A stretch of DNA of 34,066 nucleotides from a virus: positions 1-34,066 of the IMG/VR virus record IMGVR_UViG_3300050821_009355. One strand, given 5' to 3'. The notes under the pieces were generated by a model. The model made no database searches. It was not told the origin of the DNA and saw only the letters and a list, made by a program, of their open reading frames with translations. Every line of letters begins with the position of its first letter. Position 1 is the stretch's first letter. Shown here in pieces: positions 8,170-13,561 of the stretch. Position numbers and translations under genes: made by a program.

Positions 8170-8383
8170 AGCGCTTTTGCCCGCGGCTGTGGGCGGGCTG
8201 CTCGGTGCTGGGGCAGCCTGGGCCACGATGCGGTTTCGGATCAGCAAGACAGCGGGCGATGTGAACGGCCTTGGGCGCAAGTTCGGGCGATTGACCGCGT
8301 TTCAGTTGCGCGCGCTGGCCGAAGAGGAACCGATTAGCAAGGCCAAACTCCTGCACCTGGCAGACCTGATCGATCCGAAGTGA
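8150..8383 (+). CDS. Small single-helix membrane protein
   Basis: A 77-residue protein starting at GTG 8150 inside the heptamer array. Residues about 6-26 form one membrane segment (WLALLPAAVGGLLGAGAAWA), followed by a basic, helical soluble tail (RFRISK ... KLLHLADLIDPK). An N-terminal anchor followed by a charged domain suits a virion membrane protein or a spanin- or holin-like protein. No ribosome binding site is evident, since the hairpin tail and array occupy the leader. Confidence 0.5.
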   Translation: MASGEWLALLPAAVGGLLGAGAAWATMRFRISKTAGDVNGLGRKFGRLTAFQLRALAEEEPISKAKLLHLADLIDPK

Positions 8384-8397
8384 AAGGAGACATCAGT

Positions 8398-8709
8398 ATG
8401 AATGGCATCGATCCAACGGTTTTGATTGCGATGATCAAAGCGCATCCGTACATGACCCTGGCGGCCGCTCTCTACTGGCTGTTCAGCAATCAGGTCCTCA
8501 AGATGAACCCAGTCACTCCCCAATCCTCGAAGCTTTACAAGACCGAATTCGCGGTGCTGCATTTCATCGCCGGTGCGCTCCCGCGAATCGCGAGCAACGG
8601 GCTGCTGCCTCCCTGGCTTGCGAAATTCATCGCCGGCGGAAATGGTGCGTCCACGGAAAATCCACAGGGCACGCCCGCGAAGGTTGACTCCGCGCCGCCG
8701 AAGGGATAG
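8398..8709 (+). CDS. Small membrane-associated hypothetical protein
   Basis: A 103-residue protein from ATG 8398, preceded by AAAGGAGA, which decides this start over an upstream in-frame GTG. A hydrophobic stretch (YMTLAAALYWLFSN) at about residues 18-31 and a second around VLHFIAGAL suggest membrane association. The C-terminus is Pro/Gly/Ser-rich and disordered. No family recognised. Confidence 0.55.
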   Translation: MNGIDPTVLIAMIKAHPYMTLAAALYWLFSNQVLKMNPVTPQSSKLYKTEFAVLHFIAGALPRIASNGLLPPWLAKFIAGGNGASTENPQGTPAKVDSAPPKG

Positions 8710-8721
8710 AAAAGGTTCGCC

Positions 8722-8949
8722 ATGCCCGAACAGGTCCAGAAGGCGGAACAGTATTTTCAGGACGCGATGCGCGACATTGGGGCGATCCTGCGCTCGACGC
8801 ATGCGACCGCCACGGCGGGCGAAAAGATCGTGCGCATCGCCTGGGTCATCGGCAACCTGCCCGAAGGACTGCGCGAAACGGTGATCGCCGAAGCGCAGAA
8901 CCGCGTGACGATCGGCTGGGCTTCTGGCATGAAACCGACCGACTGGTAA
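8722..8949 (+). CDS. Small helical hypothetical protein
   Basis: A 75-residue, probably all-helical soluble protein (MPEQVQKAEQYFQDAMRDIG, then EKIVRIAWVIGNLPEGLRE). It has AAAAGG before the ATG and follows the 8398 gene by 12 bases, so it is in the same operon. No family recognised. Confidence 0.5.
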   Translation: MPEQVQKAEQYFQDAMRDIGAILRSTHATATAGEKIVRIAWVIGNLPEGLRETVIAEAQNRVTIGWASGMKPTDW

Positions 8950-8955
8950 AAAGGA

Positions 8956-8990
8956 GCGAAAGGCCCCGGTAAGGGGCGCTTTCGCGGTAA
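8956..8990 (+). repeat. Bulged GNRA-loop hairpin with GGTAA tail
   Basis: The canonical form: GCGAAAG/CTTTCGC outer stem, single G bulge on the 3' side, GCCCC/GGGGC inner stem, GGTAA loop, and GGTAA again right after the stem. The tail GGTAAG lies seven bases before the ATG at 8998, where a ribosome binding site would be expected, and no other such site is present. Confidence 0.85.
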
Positions 8991-8997
8991 GACTTTC

Positions 8998-9840
8998 ATG
9001 AGGAAAACCCTCTGGACGCTGAACGTTGGGAACTACGCGCCGGAACTGTGCGAATTGACCTATCCGCTGCTCCTGGCCTACGCCAACAAGATGGGCGCCG
9101 ATTTCCAGATCATCAACGAGCGGCGCTTCCCTGAAATGCCGGTCACCTACGAAAAGCTGCAGATTTTCTACCTAGGGCGCGGGAACGACTGGAACATCTA
9201 CATCGATTCCGATGCGCTGATTTTCCCGGACATGTTCGACCTGACCGAGCGCATTCCCAAAGATACCGTGGCGCACTACCATCGCGACCACTCGATCAAC
9301 CGCTTCAAGTCGAACAACTATTTTCGGCGCGATGGGCGGGACATCGGCTCGGCGAATTGGTTCACCGTGGCGAGCGATTGGTGTATGGATTTGTGGCACC
9401 CGCTGTCAAGCGTCGCTAGTGAAAATATTTTGGCAAATCATCCTGAAACGCTTCAGGAAATCCGTCCGATTGTGGCCGAGCGGCAGGCGGGCATCACGCC
9501 AGAGCACTTGATCGACGATTACACGCTTTCGCTGAATATCGCGCGCTACGGGCTGAAATTCACCACCGTGGCGGAAATCATGCAGCGCACGAACGACCGC
9601 GGCGTCTACGCCTGGCACACGCATCGCATGCCGCTGGCGAAAAAACTGGAAGAGATTCGCGTGGGGATCGGCCCGCGCGGCGCGAACCTGATGGGACTCG
9701 AGGAATTCCTTGCCTGTAGAAAAGGCTCAGGACGTTTCGCTTTGGCCGATTGGCTCGCCGAATACGGCACGAGCCGCGCGAAGCCCCAGGTCGAAGAGAT
9801 GCGTACCACGAACGACAAGTACGGCCAGGCGGCACGGTGA
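8998..9840 (+). CDS. Glycosyltransferase, GT-A fold (putative)
   Basis: A 280-residue protein. The N-terminal part follows the nucleotide-sugar transferase plan: a first strand (TLWTLNVGNY), the segment ADFQIINERRFPE, a helix YEKLQIFYLGRGNDW, then the metal-binding D70-x-D72 in IYIDSDALIF. This layout matches GT-A families acting on cell-surface or protein glycans (galactosyltransferase GMA12/MNN10 or GT8-like). The C-terminal 60 residues are charged and may be flexible. Lying after the spike genes, it could modify host surface glycans to block superinfection, or decorate virion proteins. Substrate unknown. Confidence 0.7.
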   Translation: MRKTLWTLNVGNYAPELCELTYPLLLAYANKMGADFQIINERRFPEMPVTYEKLQIFYLGRGNDWNIYIDSDALIFPDMFDLTERIPKDTVAHYHRDHSINRFKSNNYFRRDGRDIGSANWFTVASDWCMDLWHPLSSVASENILANHPETLQEIRPIVAERQAGITPEHLIDDYTLSLNIARYGLKFTTVAEIMQRTNDRGVYAWHTHRMPLAKKLEEIRVGIGPRGANLMGLEEFLACRKGSGRFALADWLAEYGTSRAKPQVEEMRTTNDKYGQAAR

Positions 9841-9983
9841 TAAAACTTTGGCGGAAGAGGTGGTGGCATGTGGCAAGTGCCGCGATGTGGGGATGGAAGT
9901 CATTACAACGATTCGAAGTTTGGGCCATGAATCGACATCTTTTAATGAATCAGGTTCACCGCTCACGAATCGCTAGTCATTAG
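9837..9983 (+). CDS. Tryptophan-rich basic micropeptide
   Basis: A 48-residue ORF from GTG 9837 that overlaps the stop of the glycosyltransferase gene (GTGA) and ends at TAG 9981-9983, four bases before the next ATG. It has five tryptophans in the first 28 residues (LWRKRWWHVASAAMWGW), many Arg/Lys/His, and an amphipathic helix-like pattern. It could be membrane-active. Support is the coupling and tight fit between genes. Confidence 0.45.
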   Translation: MIKLWRKRWWHVASAAMWGWKSLQRFEVWAMNRHLLMNQVHRSRIASH

Positions 9984-9986
9984 CAC

Positions 9987-10214
9987 ATGGCCATTCAACT
10001 CACTGTTGACAAGCTGGAAGCGGATGGCACGATTCGCGTGCGGCACGTTTTCTTTGGCGAGACACTGGAAGAGTGCGAAACGGCGCGCGACCAGCACGGC
10101 GCGGGCTGTCAGGCGTTCGGCCCGGCCCTGAAGCGCGGCAACAAGGGCGTGATCGAACTGGTCGAGGAAATCGACGAAATCCCGGAATGGGAAGAGGATG
10201 AAGAAACCAGTTGA
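9987..10214 (+). CDS. Small acidic hypothetical protein
   Basis: A 75-residue protein with a beta-rich core (MAIQLTVDKLEADGTIRVRH) and a strongly acidic C-terminus (EEIDEIPEWEEDEETS). No family recognised. Its last codons overlap the first unit of the heptamer array at 10210, which supplies part of the stop region. Confidence 0.55.
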   Translation: MAIQLTVDKLEADGTIRVRHVFFGETLEECETARDQHGAGCQAFGPALKRGNKGVIELVEEIDEIPEWEEDEETS

Positions 10215-10281
10215 TAGTTCACAGTTGAAAGTTCAAAGGAAAGACTTTCGACTCTCAACTTTCAACTTTTAACTTTGCACT
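10210..10281. repeat. Inverted heptamer array abutting a start codon
   Basis: The left half has AGTTGAT, AGTTCAC, AGTTGAA and AGTTCAA; the right half has AAAGACT, TTCGACT, CTCAACT, a six-base TCAACT, TTTAACT and TTGCACT. AGTTGAAAGTT pairs perfectly with AACTTTCAACT across the centre. The last unit ends one base before the ATG at 10282, so there is no room for an ordinary ribosome binding site, and translation of the next gene must depend on something else. Confidence 0.8.
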
Positions 10282-10782
10282 ATGCCCTCCGTACCCAACG
10301 CCGTGCTTTTGACTCCTGCGCAGATCGCCTACTACGCGCAGAATGCGGGATTCTCTGGAAACGATCTCAACATCGCCGTGGCCATCGCCCTTGCCGAGAG
10401 TTTTCCATCCGGAAACCCCAATTCGTACAATCCCGAAACTGCGGCAGGCACGCCCGCGGGAGAAGGCTCCTACGGGCTGTGGCAAATCTACCTGCACGCG
10501 CATCCCGAATACGCCGGCGCGAACCTGTACGACCCGCAAACGAACGCCAACGCCGCTTACGCCATCTATTCCGCGACCGGCGGATTCTCTCCCTGGGCGA
10601 CCTACAATTCGGGAGCGTACCAGGCGCACCTTGCAAATTTCGGCCCGGAGATGGTCTCGATTCCAGGATTGACCACGGCGACGAGCGAGACGCCCGCGCC
10701 GGAAAGCTTTTCCATGACGGAAGTGCTGTGGATCGGCGCGGCCGTCCTGACCGGATGGTTTCTCTTCAGCCTCTGGGAGTGA
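10282..10782 (+). CDS. Membrane-anchored lytic transglycosylase (SLT/GH23-like)
   Basis: A 166-residue protein. The transglycosylase fold is shown by IAVAIALAES with catalytic Glu39, then GSYGLWQIY at 62-70, and NLYDPQTNANAAYAIYSATG with GFSPWATY, the conserved blocks of SLT domains. Residues about 145-163 form a C-terminal membrane helix (VLWIGAAVLTGWFLFSLW). It would cleave peptidoglycan glycan strands. A small transglycosylase with its own anchor recalls PRD1 P7, a membrane-bound virion enzyme used for genome entry, and fits a membrane-containing virion better than an endolysin. No signal peptide is seen. Confidence 0.8.
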   Translation: MPSVPNAVLLTPAQIAYYAQNAGFSGNDLNIAVAIALAESFPSGNPNSYNPETAAGTPAGEGSYGLWQIYLHAHPEYAGANLYDPQTNANAAYAIYSATGGFSPWATYNSGAYQAHLANFGPEMVSIPGLTTATSETPAPESFSMTEVLWIGAAVLTGWFLFSLWE

Positions 10783-10789
10783 TTTTTTC

Positions 10790-11011
10790 ATGGATACCGC
10801 CGAAATGCCGATCATGCACGGTGCTTCTATCATTTTCATGACCGGGAATCCGCCTGCGAATCCGGGCGACGTGGGGGTTATCGACATCTGCGTTTTGAAA
10901 TGCGCGTGCGGATTCGAAGCCAGAAGCAAATGCTGGCGCGACGCGGGCAGCATTCTCGACAATCACTTGTGGCAAAAGCTTCGTTCCAATGATACTGTCC
11001 CGCCGAAATGA
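10790..11011 (+). CDS. Small hypothetical protein with CxC and C pair
   Basis: A 73-residue protein from ATG 10790. It has LKCACGFEARSKCWRDAG near residues 36-53, a possible metal-binding cysteine cluster, after an Ile/Met/Gly-rich N-terminus. No family recognised. It follows the transglycosylase by seven bases with a weak leader (T-rich), so expression is likely coupled. Confidence 0.5.
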   Translation: MDTAEMPIMHGASIIFMTGNPPANPGDVGVIDICVLKCACGFEARSKCWRDAGSILDNHLWQKLRSNDTVPPK

Positions 11012-11030
11012 CAACCGCTTGGGAGTGAAC

Positions 11031-11546
11031 ATGGAAACTCAAACCAGCAATTTCGAAGGATGGGCCGTCGTGGAACTCTTCGGCCATCAGCGCGAAGTGG
11101 GATTCGTCACCACGCAGGTATTCGGCGCGGCGGTGCTCTTTCGAATCGACACGCCGGAGATACCTGAACGGGAATACACGCTCGAGCGACCGGAGCAGGT
11201 GAAGCAAGGAAACACGTATCTATGGGGCTCCATCGGCAGCAAGGTGAAGCGCGAAGGTATTCCCGCGAAAACGAAACTCGTGGGACCGTCCGCAATCTAC
11301 GCCATGACGCCGTGCACGGAACAGACCGCCCGCATGGCCATCGAGCGCATGATTCAACCGCCACTGATCCTTTTGGAATTGGCCACGACACCGATGCTGC
11401 CGGGAACCTTGCCCGGCGAATCTGCGAAGCGCGACGAAGGCGAGCGGTACTGTTCGGAGTGTGGCGCGACTCCCGAGGAAGATCACGAAATCGGTTGCAG
11501 CTTCAATTCGGGTTTGGACGACGATGAAAGCGACGATCCACTTTGA
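11031..11546 (+). CDS. Hypothetical protein with N-terminal beta domain and C-terminal zinc-ribbon-like motif
   Basis: A 171-residue protein from ATG 11031, preceded by GGGAG nine bases upstream; this is preferred to an in-frame start at 10989 that overlaps the previous gene. Residues 1-70 (FEGWAVVELFGHQREVGFVT ... VLFRIDTPEIP) look like a small beta-barrel domain that I have seen in phage proteins of unknown function. The C-terminus has YCSECGATPEEDHEIGC, a probable zinc-binding cluster, and an acidic tail (DDDESDDPL). Role unknown. Confidence 0.6.
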   Translation: METQTSNFEGWAVVELFGHQREVGFVTTQVFGAAVLFRIDTPEIPEREYTLERPEQVKQGNTYLWGSIGSKVKREGIPAKTKLVGPSAIYAMTPCTEQTARMAIERMIQPPLILLELATTPMLPGTLPGESAKRDEGERYCSECGATPEEDHEIGCSFNSGLDDDESDDPL

Positions 11547-11577
11547 GATTCGCTTCTTTTAATTGACGAGAGCGAAA

Positions 11578-11617
11578 CGGGGAACGGGCGTTCGGCTCCT
11601 AGGGCCGCCGTTCCCCG
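11578..11617 (+). promoter_or_regulatory. Strong hairpin before the lysozyme gene
   Basis: CGGGGAACGG (11578-11587) pairs perfectly with CCGTTCCCCG (11608-11617), and the intervening bases can pair further (CGG with CCG around CTCCTAGGG). No T run follows, so it is not a classic terminator. It lies 13 bases before the ATG at 11631, with GGAG overlapping the stem end, and could control access to that ribosome binding site. It is unrelated in sequence to the GGTAA hairpins, although preceded by GCGAAAC. Confidence 0.6.
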
Positions 11618-11630
11618 GAGTAGCAGCAAA

Positions 11631-12062
11631 ATGCCAGTGACCGAATGGATTACGAACATCTACAGCCAACTGCGACGCGATGAAGGGATTCGCTCGCATC
11701 CTTACACGGACACCGAAGGAAAACTCACCATCGGCGTGGGGCGCAACCTGACGGACAAAGGACTTTCCCAAAGAGAAATTGATTTTCTTTTGGGCAACGA
11801 CGTGAACGAAATGCTGGAAGGATTGCAGTCGCGGCTGCCATGGTTCGCGGCGCTCGATCCGGCGCGCCAGGGTGTGATCCTGAACATGGCATTCAACATG
11901 GGCATTGCCGGGCTCGACGGTTTTCCGCGTTTCTTACAGGCTGTGGCGCAGGGTAACTGGGAAACGGCGGCGGATGAGATGCGGGATTCGCTATGGGCGA
12001 AGGAAGTGGGCGAGCGCGCCGTGCGGCTCGAGCAGCAGATGCGTACCGGCGTCTGGGTCTAA
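11631..12062 (+). CDS. T4-type lysozyme, endolysin (GH24)
   Basis: A 143-residue muramidase. The catalytic triad has T4 lysozyme spacing exactly: Glu18 in RRDEGIR, Asp27 in YTDTEGK and Thr33 in LTIGVG. The C-terminal part (GVILNMAFNMGIAGLDGFPR) matches the family's helix with the N-M-x-F-N-x-G motif. It would cut the peptidoglycan backbone for host lysis. No signal peptide or membrane helix, so release would need a holin or membrane damage. Start ATG 11631 sits after GGAGTAGCAGCAAA and the hairpin at 11578. The genome therefore carries two peptidoglycan hydrolases, one anchored (10282) and one soluble. Confidence 0.9.
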   Translation: MPVTEWITNIYSQLRRDEGIRSHPYTDTEGKLTIGVGRNLTDKGLSQREIDFLLGNDVNEMLEGLQSRLPWFAALDPARQGVILNMAFNMGIAGLDGFPRFLQAVAQGNWETAADEMRDSLWAKEVGERAVRLEQQMRTGVWV

Positions 12063-12085
12063 ATCGAAAAGGGAGATTTCTCGAA

Positions 12086-12403
12086 ATGGCGCATTACCAA
12101 GTGAAGATTCAGATTTCATCGGTGCGCGTGCCCGATCCGCCCGCGCCGCCTCCGCAGGAGCCTTACGATCCGGGAAAGGACCCGGTCCATGAAGTCGCGC
12201 AGGTGATGCGCGAATCGATGGCCGCTCTTCGCGCGCCCGCAATTCCGATGCACGGATACGGATTTTTCCTCGAGAACGGCCTGACGCTCACAAAAGAAAT
12301 CGAGATTCACGCCGAATCGTTCGAAGAATTGGCCAAGGCTCTTGGGCAGTTCGATACACTCGCCGAACAAATCGAGTGCGCCAACCCCACGAAAAAGTGG
12401 TGA
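12086..12403 (+). CDS. Hypothetical protein with central Pro-rich stretch
   Basis: A 105-residue protein from ATG 12086, with GGGAGA upstream. It starts with a strand (HYQVKIQISSVRV), a Pro-rich linker (PDPPAPPPQEP), then helical and beta parts ending with an amphipathic helix (EELAKALGQFDTLAEQIE). No family recognised; operon partner of the lysozyme, 23 bases downstream. Confidence 0.55.
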   Translation: MAHYQVKIQISSVRVPDPPAPPPQEPYDPGKDPVHEVAQVMRESMAALRAPAIPMHGYGFFLENGLTLTKEIEIHAESFEELAKALGQFDTLAEQIECANPTKKW

Positions 12404-12439
12404 GCGAAAGGCTCCCGGTAAGGGGCGCTTTCGCGGTAA
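12404..12439 (+). repeat. Bulged GNRA-loop hairpin with GGTAA tail, GCTCC variant
   Basis: Outer stem GCGAAAG/CTTTCGC with the conserved G bulge. The inner stem reads GCTCC against GGGGC, so one C-G pair becomes a T-G wobble, still pairable. GGTAA forms the loop and the tail. The tail continues AATCTGTGG, like the copy at 26552. Confidence 0.8.
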
Positions 12440-12481
12440 ATCTGTGGTAGGATGCGCGGCAGAAGCGGAAGGGCTGGGACT

Positions 12482-12526
12482 CTCCCGTGCGGCGGCCCTG
12501 AGAGAACCGTCGCACGGGAGTTTTTT
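12482..12526 (+). terminator. Rho-independent terminator
   Basis: CTCCCGTGCG (12482-12491) pairs with CGCACGGGAG (12511-12520); the stem extends inward by four more pairs including one G-T, giving about 14 bp, and TTTTTT follows directly. It reads in the + direction after the lysozyme operon and 62 bases before the ATG at 12589, so it would end or attenuate late transcription here. Confidence 0.8.
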
Positions 12527-12588
12527 GAAGCGAACAGCGCACATCGAGTGCGCGGAGAATAGACGATGAGTGCGCGAGGGAAAACCAG

Positions 12589-12996
12589 ATGAGCGTGCTA
12601 AAAAAGATCGGGATTTTCATGGCCGGCGCGGGCTCGGACATCACCAAACTTCTCGGATTGCCGTTCATCAGCCAGTTGCTCGGAGCCATTCCCGGAAAGC
12701 TGGGCCAGGGAGTGAATGCCGCCGTCGCCGACGTCCGCACCGGCGTGGCGGACATGAACACGATATTTGGAATCCTCTCTATGGCCGAAATGATGTTTCC
12801 CTCGAAGGATGGCGCGAAGACTGGATCACAGAAGCTCGCCGGGGCCGCGCCGGTGATGGGCAAAATGGTTCAGGCCTGGGCCGATTCGAATTTGCCAGGG
12901 CACAACAAACTGCTCGTTTCGCCGGAAGTATTCGCCGCCAAGGTTCAGACCTGGACGAGCGACACCGCCGATGTTTTGAATTGCTTCGGGGAGTAA
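12589..12996 (+). CDS. Hypothetical membrane-associated or structural protein
   Basis: A 135-residue protein starting MSVLKKIGIFMAGAGSDITK with a moderately hydrophobic N-terminal helix, Gly/Ala-rich, and a helical middle (NTIFGILSMAEMMFP). No typical full-length membrane segment after residue 70. It is the last + strand gene before the - strand block and lies after a terminator, so it may have its own low expression. The ATG has GAGGGAAAACCAG upstream. No family recognised. Confidence 0.5.
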   Translation: MSVLKKIGIFMAGAGSDITKLLGLPFISQLLGAIPGKLGQGVNAAVADVRTGVADMNTIFGILSMAEMMFPSKDGAKTGSQKLAGAAPVMGKMVQAWADSNLPGHNKLLVSPEVFAAKVQTWTSDTADVLNCFGE

Positions 12997-13098
12997 CTTC
13001 GTCCTTCGCGCGGCGCGCATCCTGCGCCTGATTTCGCCGACCGGCGTTTCCATCGGCGGAAAGAAAAAGCCCACCAGACGTTCAAGCACGTTTCCCAT
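12826..13098 (-). CDS. Possible small protein, antisense-overlapping at its 3' half
   Basis: A 90-residue ORF whose ATG (complement of 13096-13098) is preceded by a strong GGGAGG ribosome binding site. The first 50 residues (MGNVLERLVGFFFPPMETPV, then GEIRRRMRAARRTKLL) look like a genuine short basic protein; the rest runs antisense through the + strand gene ending at 12996. Either the two genes overlap tail to tail by about 170 bases or the true product differs. Weak call based on the start signal. Confidence 0.35.
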   Translation of the reverse strand: MGNVLERLVGFFFPPMETPVGEIRRRMRAARRTKLLPEAIQNIGGVARPGLNLGGEYFRRNEQFVVPWQIRIGPGLNHFAHHRRGPGELL

Positions 13099-13252
13099 AA
13101 ATATCCTCCCAGGATGCGGTCAGTTTGGCTTCGCGCAGGAGCAGTTGCGCTTCGTCGTTCGATAGCGACCGGCCCACGACGCGCTCGATCCAGGCGTGCT
13201 CTTCGGGTGCCAGATTTGGCAGCGGTTCAGCGTTCTCGTGGGTGAATTCCAT
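13082..13252 (-). CDS. Small acidic helical protein
   Basis: A 56-residue ORF from the ATG at 13252 to TGA at 13082. It reads MEFTHENAEPLPNLAPEEHA, then WIERVVGRSLSNDEAQLLLR, an ordinary helical composition unlike the other frames here. Its end overlaps the start of the 13098 ORF. It belongs to the - strand operon coming from the SNF2-methyltransferase gene. Confidence 0.5.
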   Translation of the reverse strand: MEFTHENAEPLPNLAPEEHAWIERVVGRSLSNDEAQLLLREAKLTASWEDIYGKRA

Positions 13253-13446
13253 GCGGAGAGCATGGCGTTGGGACGCGGCGAGCCGGTATAGGACGCGGGT
13301 ACCGTTCGGCTGGTACTAAAGTTTTCCGTCAATTTTCGGAATGGATTTTTAGGACGTTTTTTCCAGATGACGTATCCGCCCAGTCCGTCTTCATCGAAGA
13401 GATAGACCAAAAACGGTACAGGTCCAGTTATAAGGCACAGGATCAA
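13120..13446 (-). CDS. Overlapping ORF with second membrane helix, possible frameshift product
   Basis: A TTG-started frame at 13446 overlaps the end of the 13391-13561 gene. Its first 45 residues look real: a membrane helix (ILCLITGPVPFLVYLF) and DEDGLGGYVIWKKRPKNPF. The rest (from about residue 46) looks like an out-of-frame reading of the 13082-13252 gene. GGGGATGA stands just before the TTG. Two explanations fit: an independent overlapping start, or a frameshift joining it to the 13561 gene so that a two-helix membrane protein results. Confidence 0.35.
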   Translation of the reverse strand: MILCLITGPVPFLVYLFDEDGLGGYVIWKKRPKNPFRKLTENFSTSRTVPASYTGSPRPNAMLSAWNSPTRTLNRCQIWHPKSTPGSSASWAGRYRTTKRNCSCAKPN

Positions 13447-13561
13447 TCATCCCCACATCATTAAGCGTTACCTGTTCCTTCTCTCGGAGGACCAAAAAGG
13501 GCATGATCGTGCCGAGCAAGAGCCACATTCCAATCGCGATTTTAGCTGCTAGGGGCATCAT
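13391..13561 (-). CDS. Small membrane protein coupled to the SNF2-methyltransferase gene
   Basis: A 56-residue ORF starting ATGATG at 13561, overlapping the TGA of the upstream gene at 13558 and preceded by GGAGGA. One membrane helix is clear at about residues 6-26 (KIAIGMWLLLGTIMPFLVL), followed by REKEQVTLNDVGM. The strong ribosome binding site and overlap make it a confident gene despite its size. The frame ends at TGA 13391, but see the overlapping ORF at 13446. Confidence 0.65.
   Translation of the reverse strand: MMPLAAKIAIGMWLLLGTIMPFLVLREKEQVTLNDVGMIDPVPYNWTCTVFGLSLR

Noticed and set aside
12288-12863. 191-residue antisense frame over 12086-12996
   Set aside because: Antisense shadow of two + strand genes that have good starts; no ribosome binding site.
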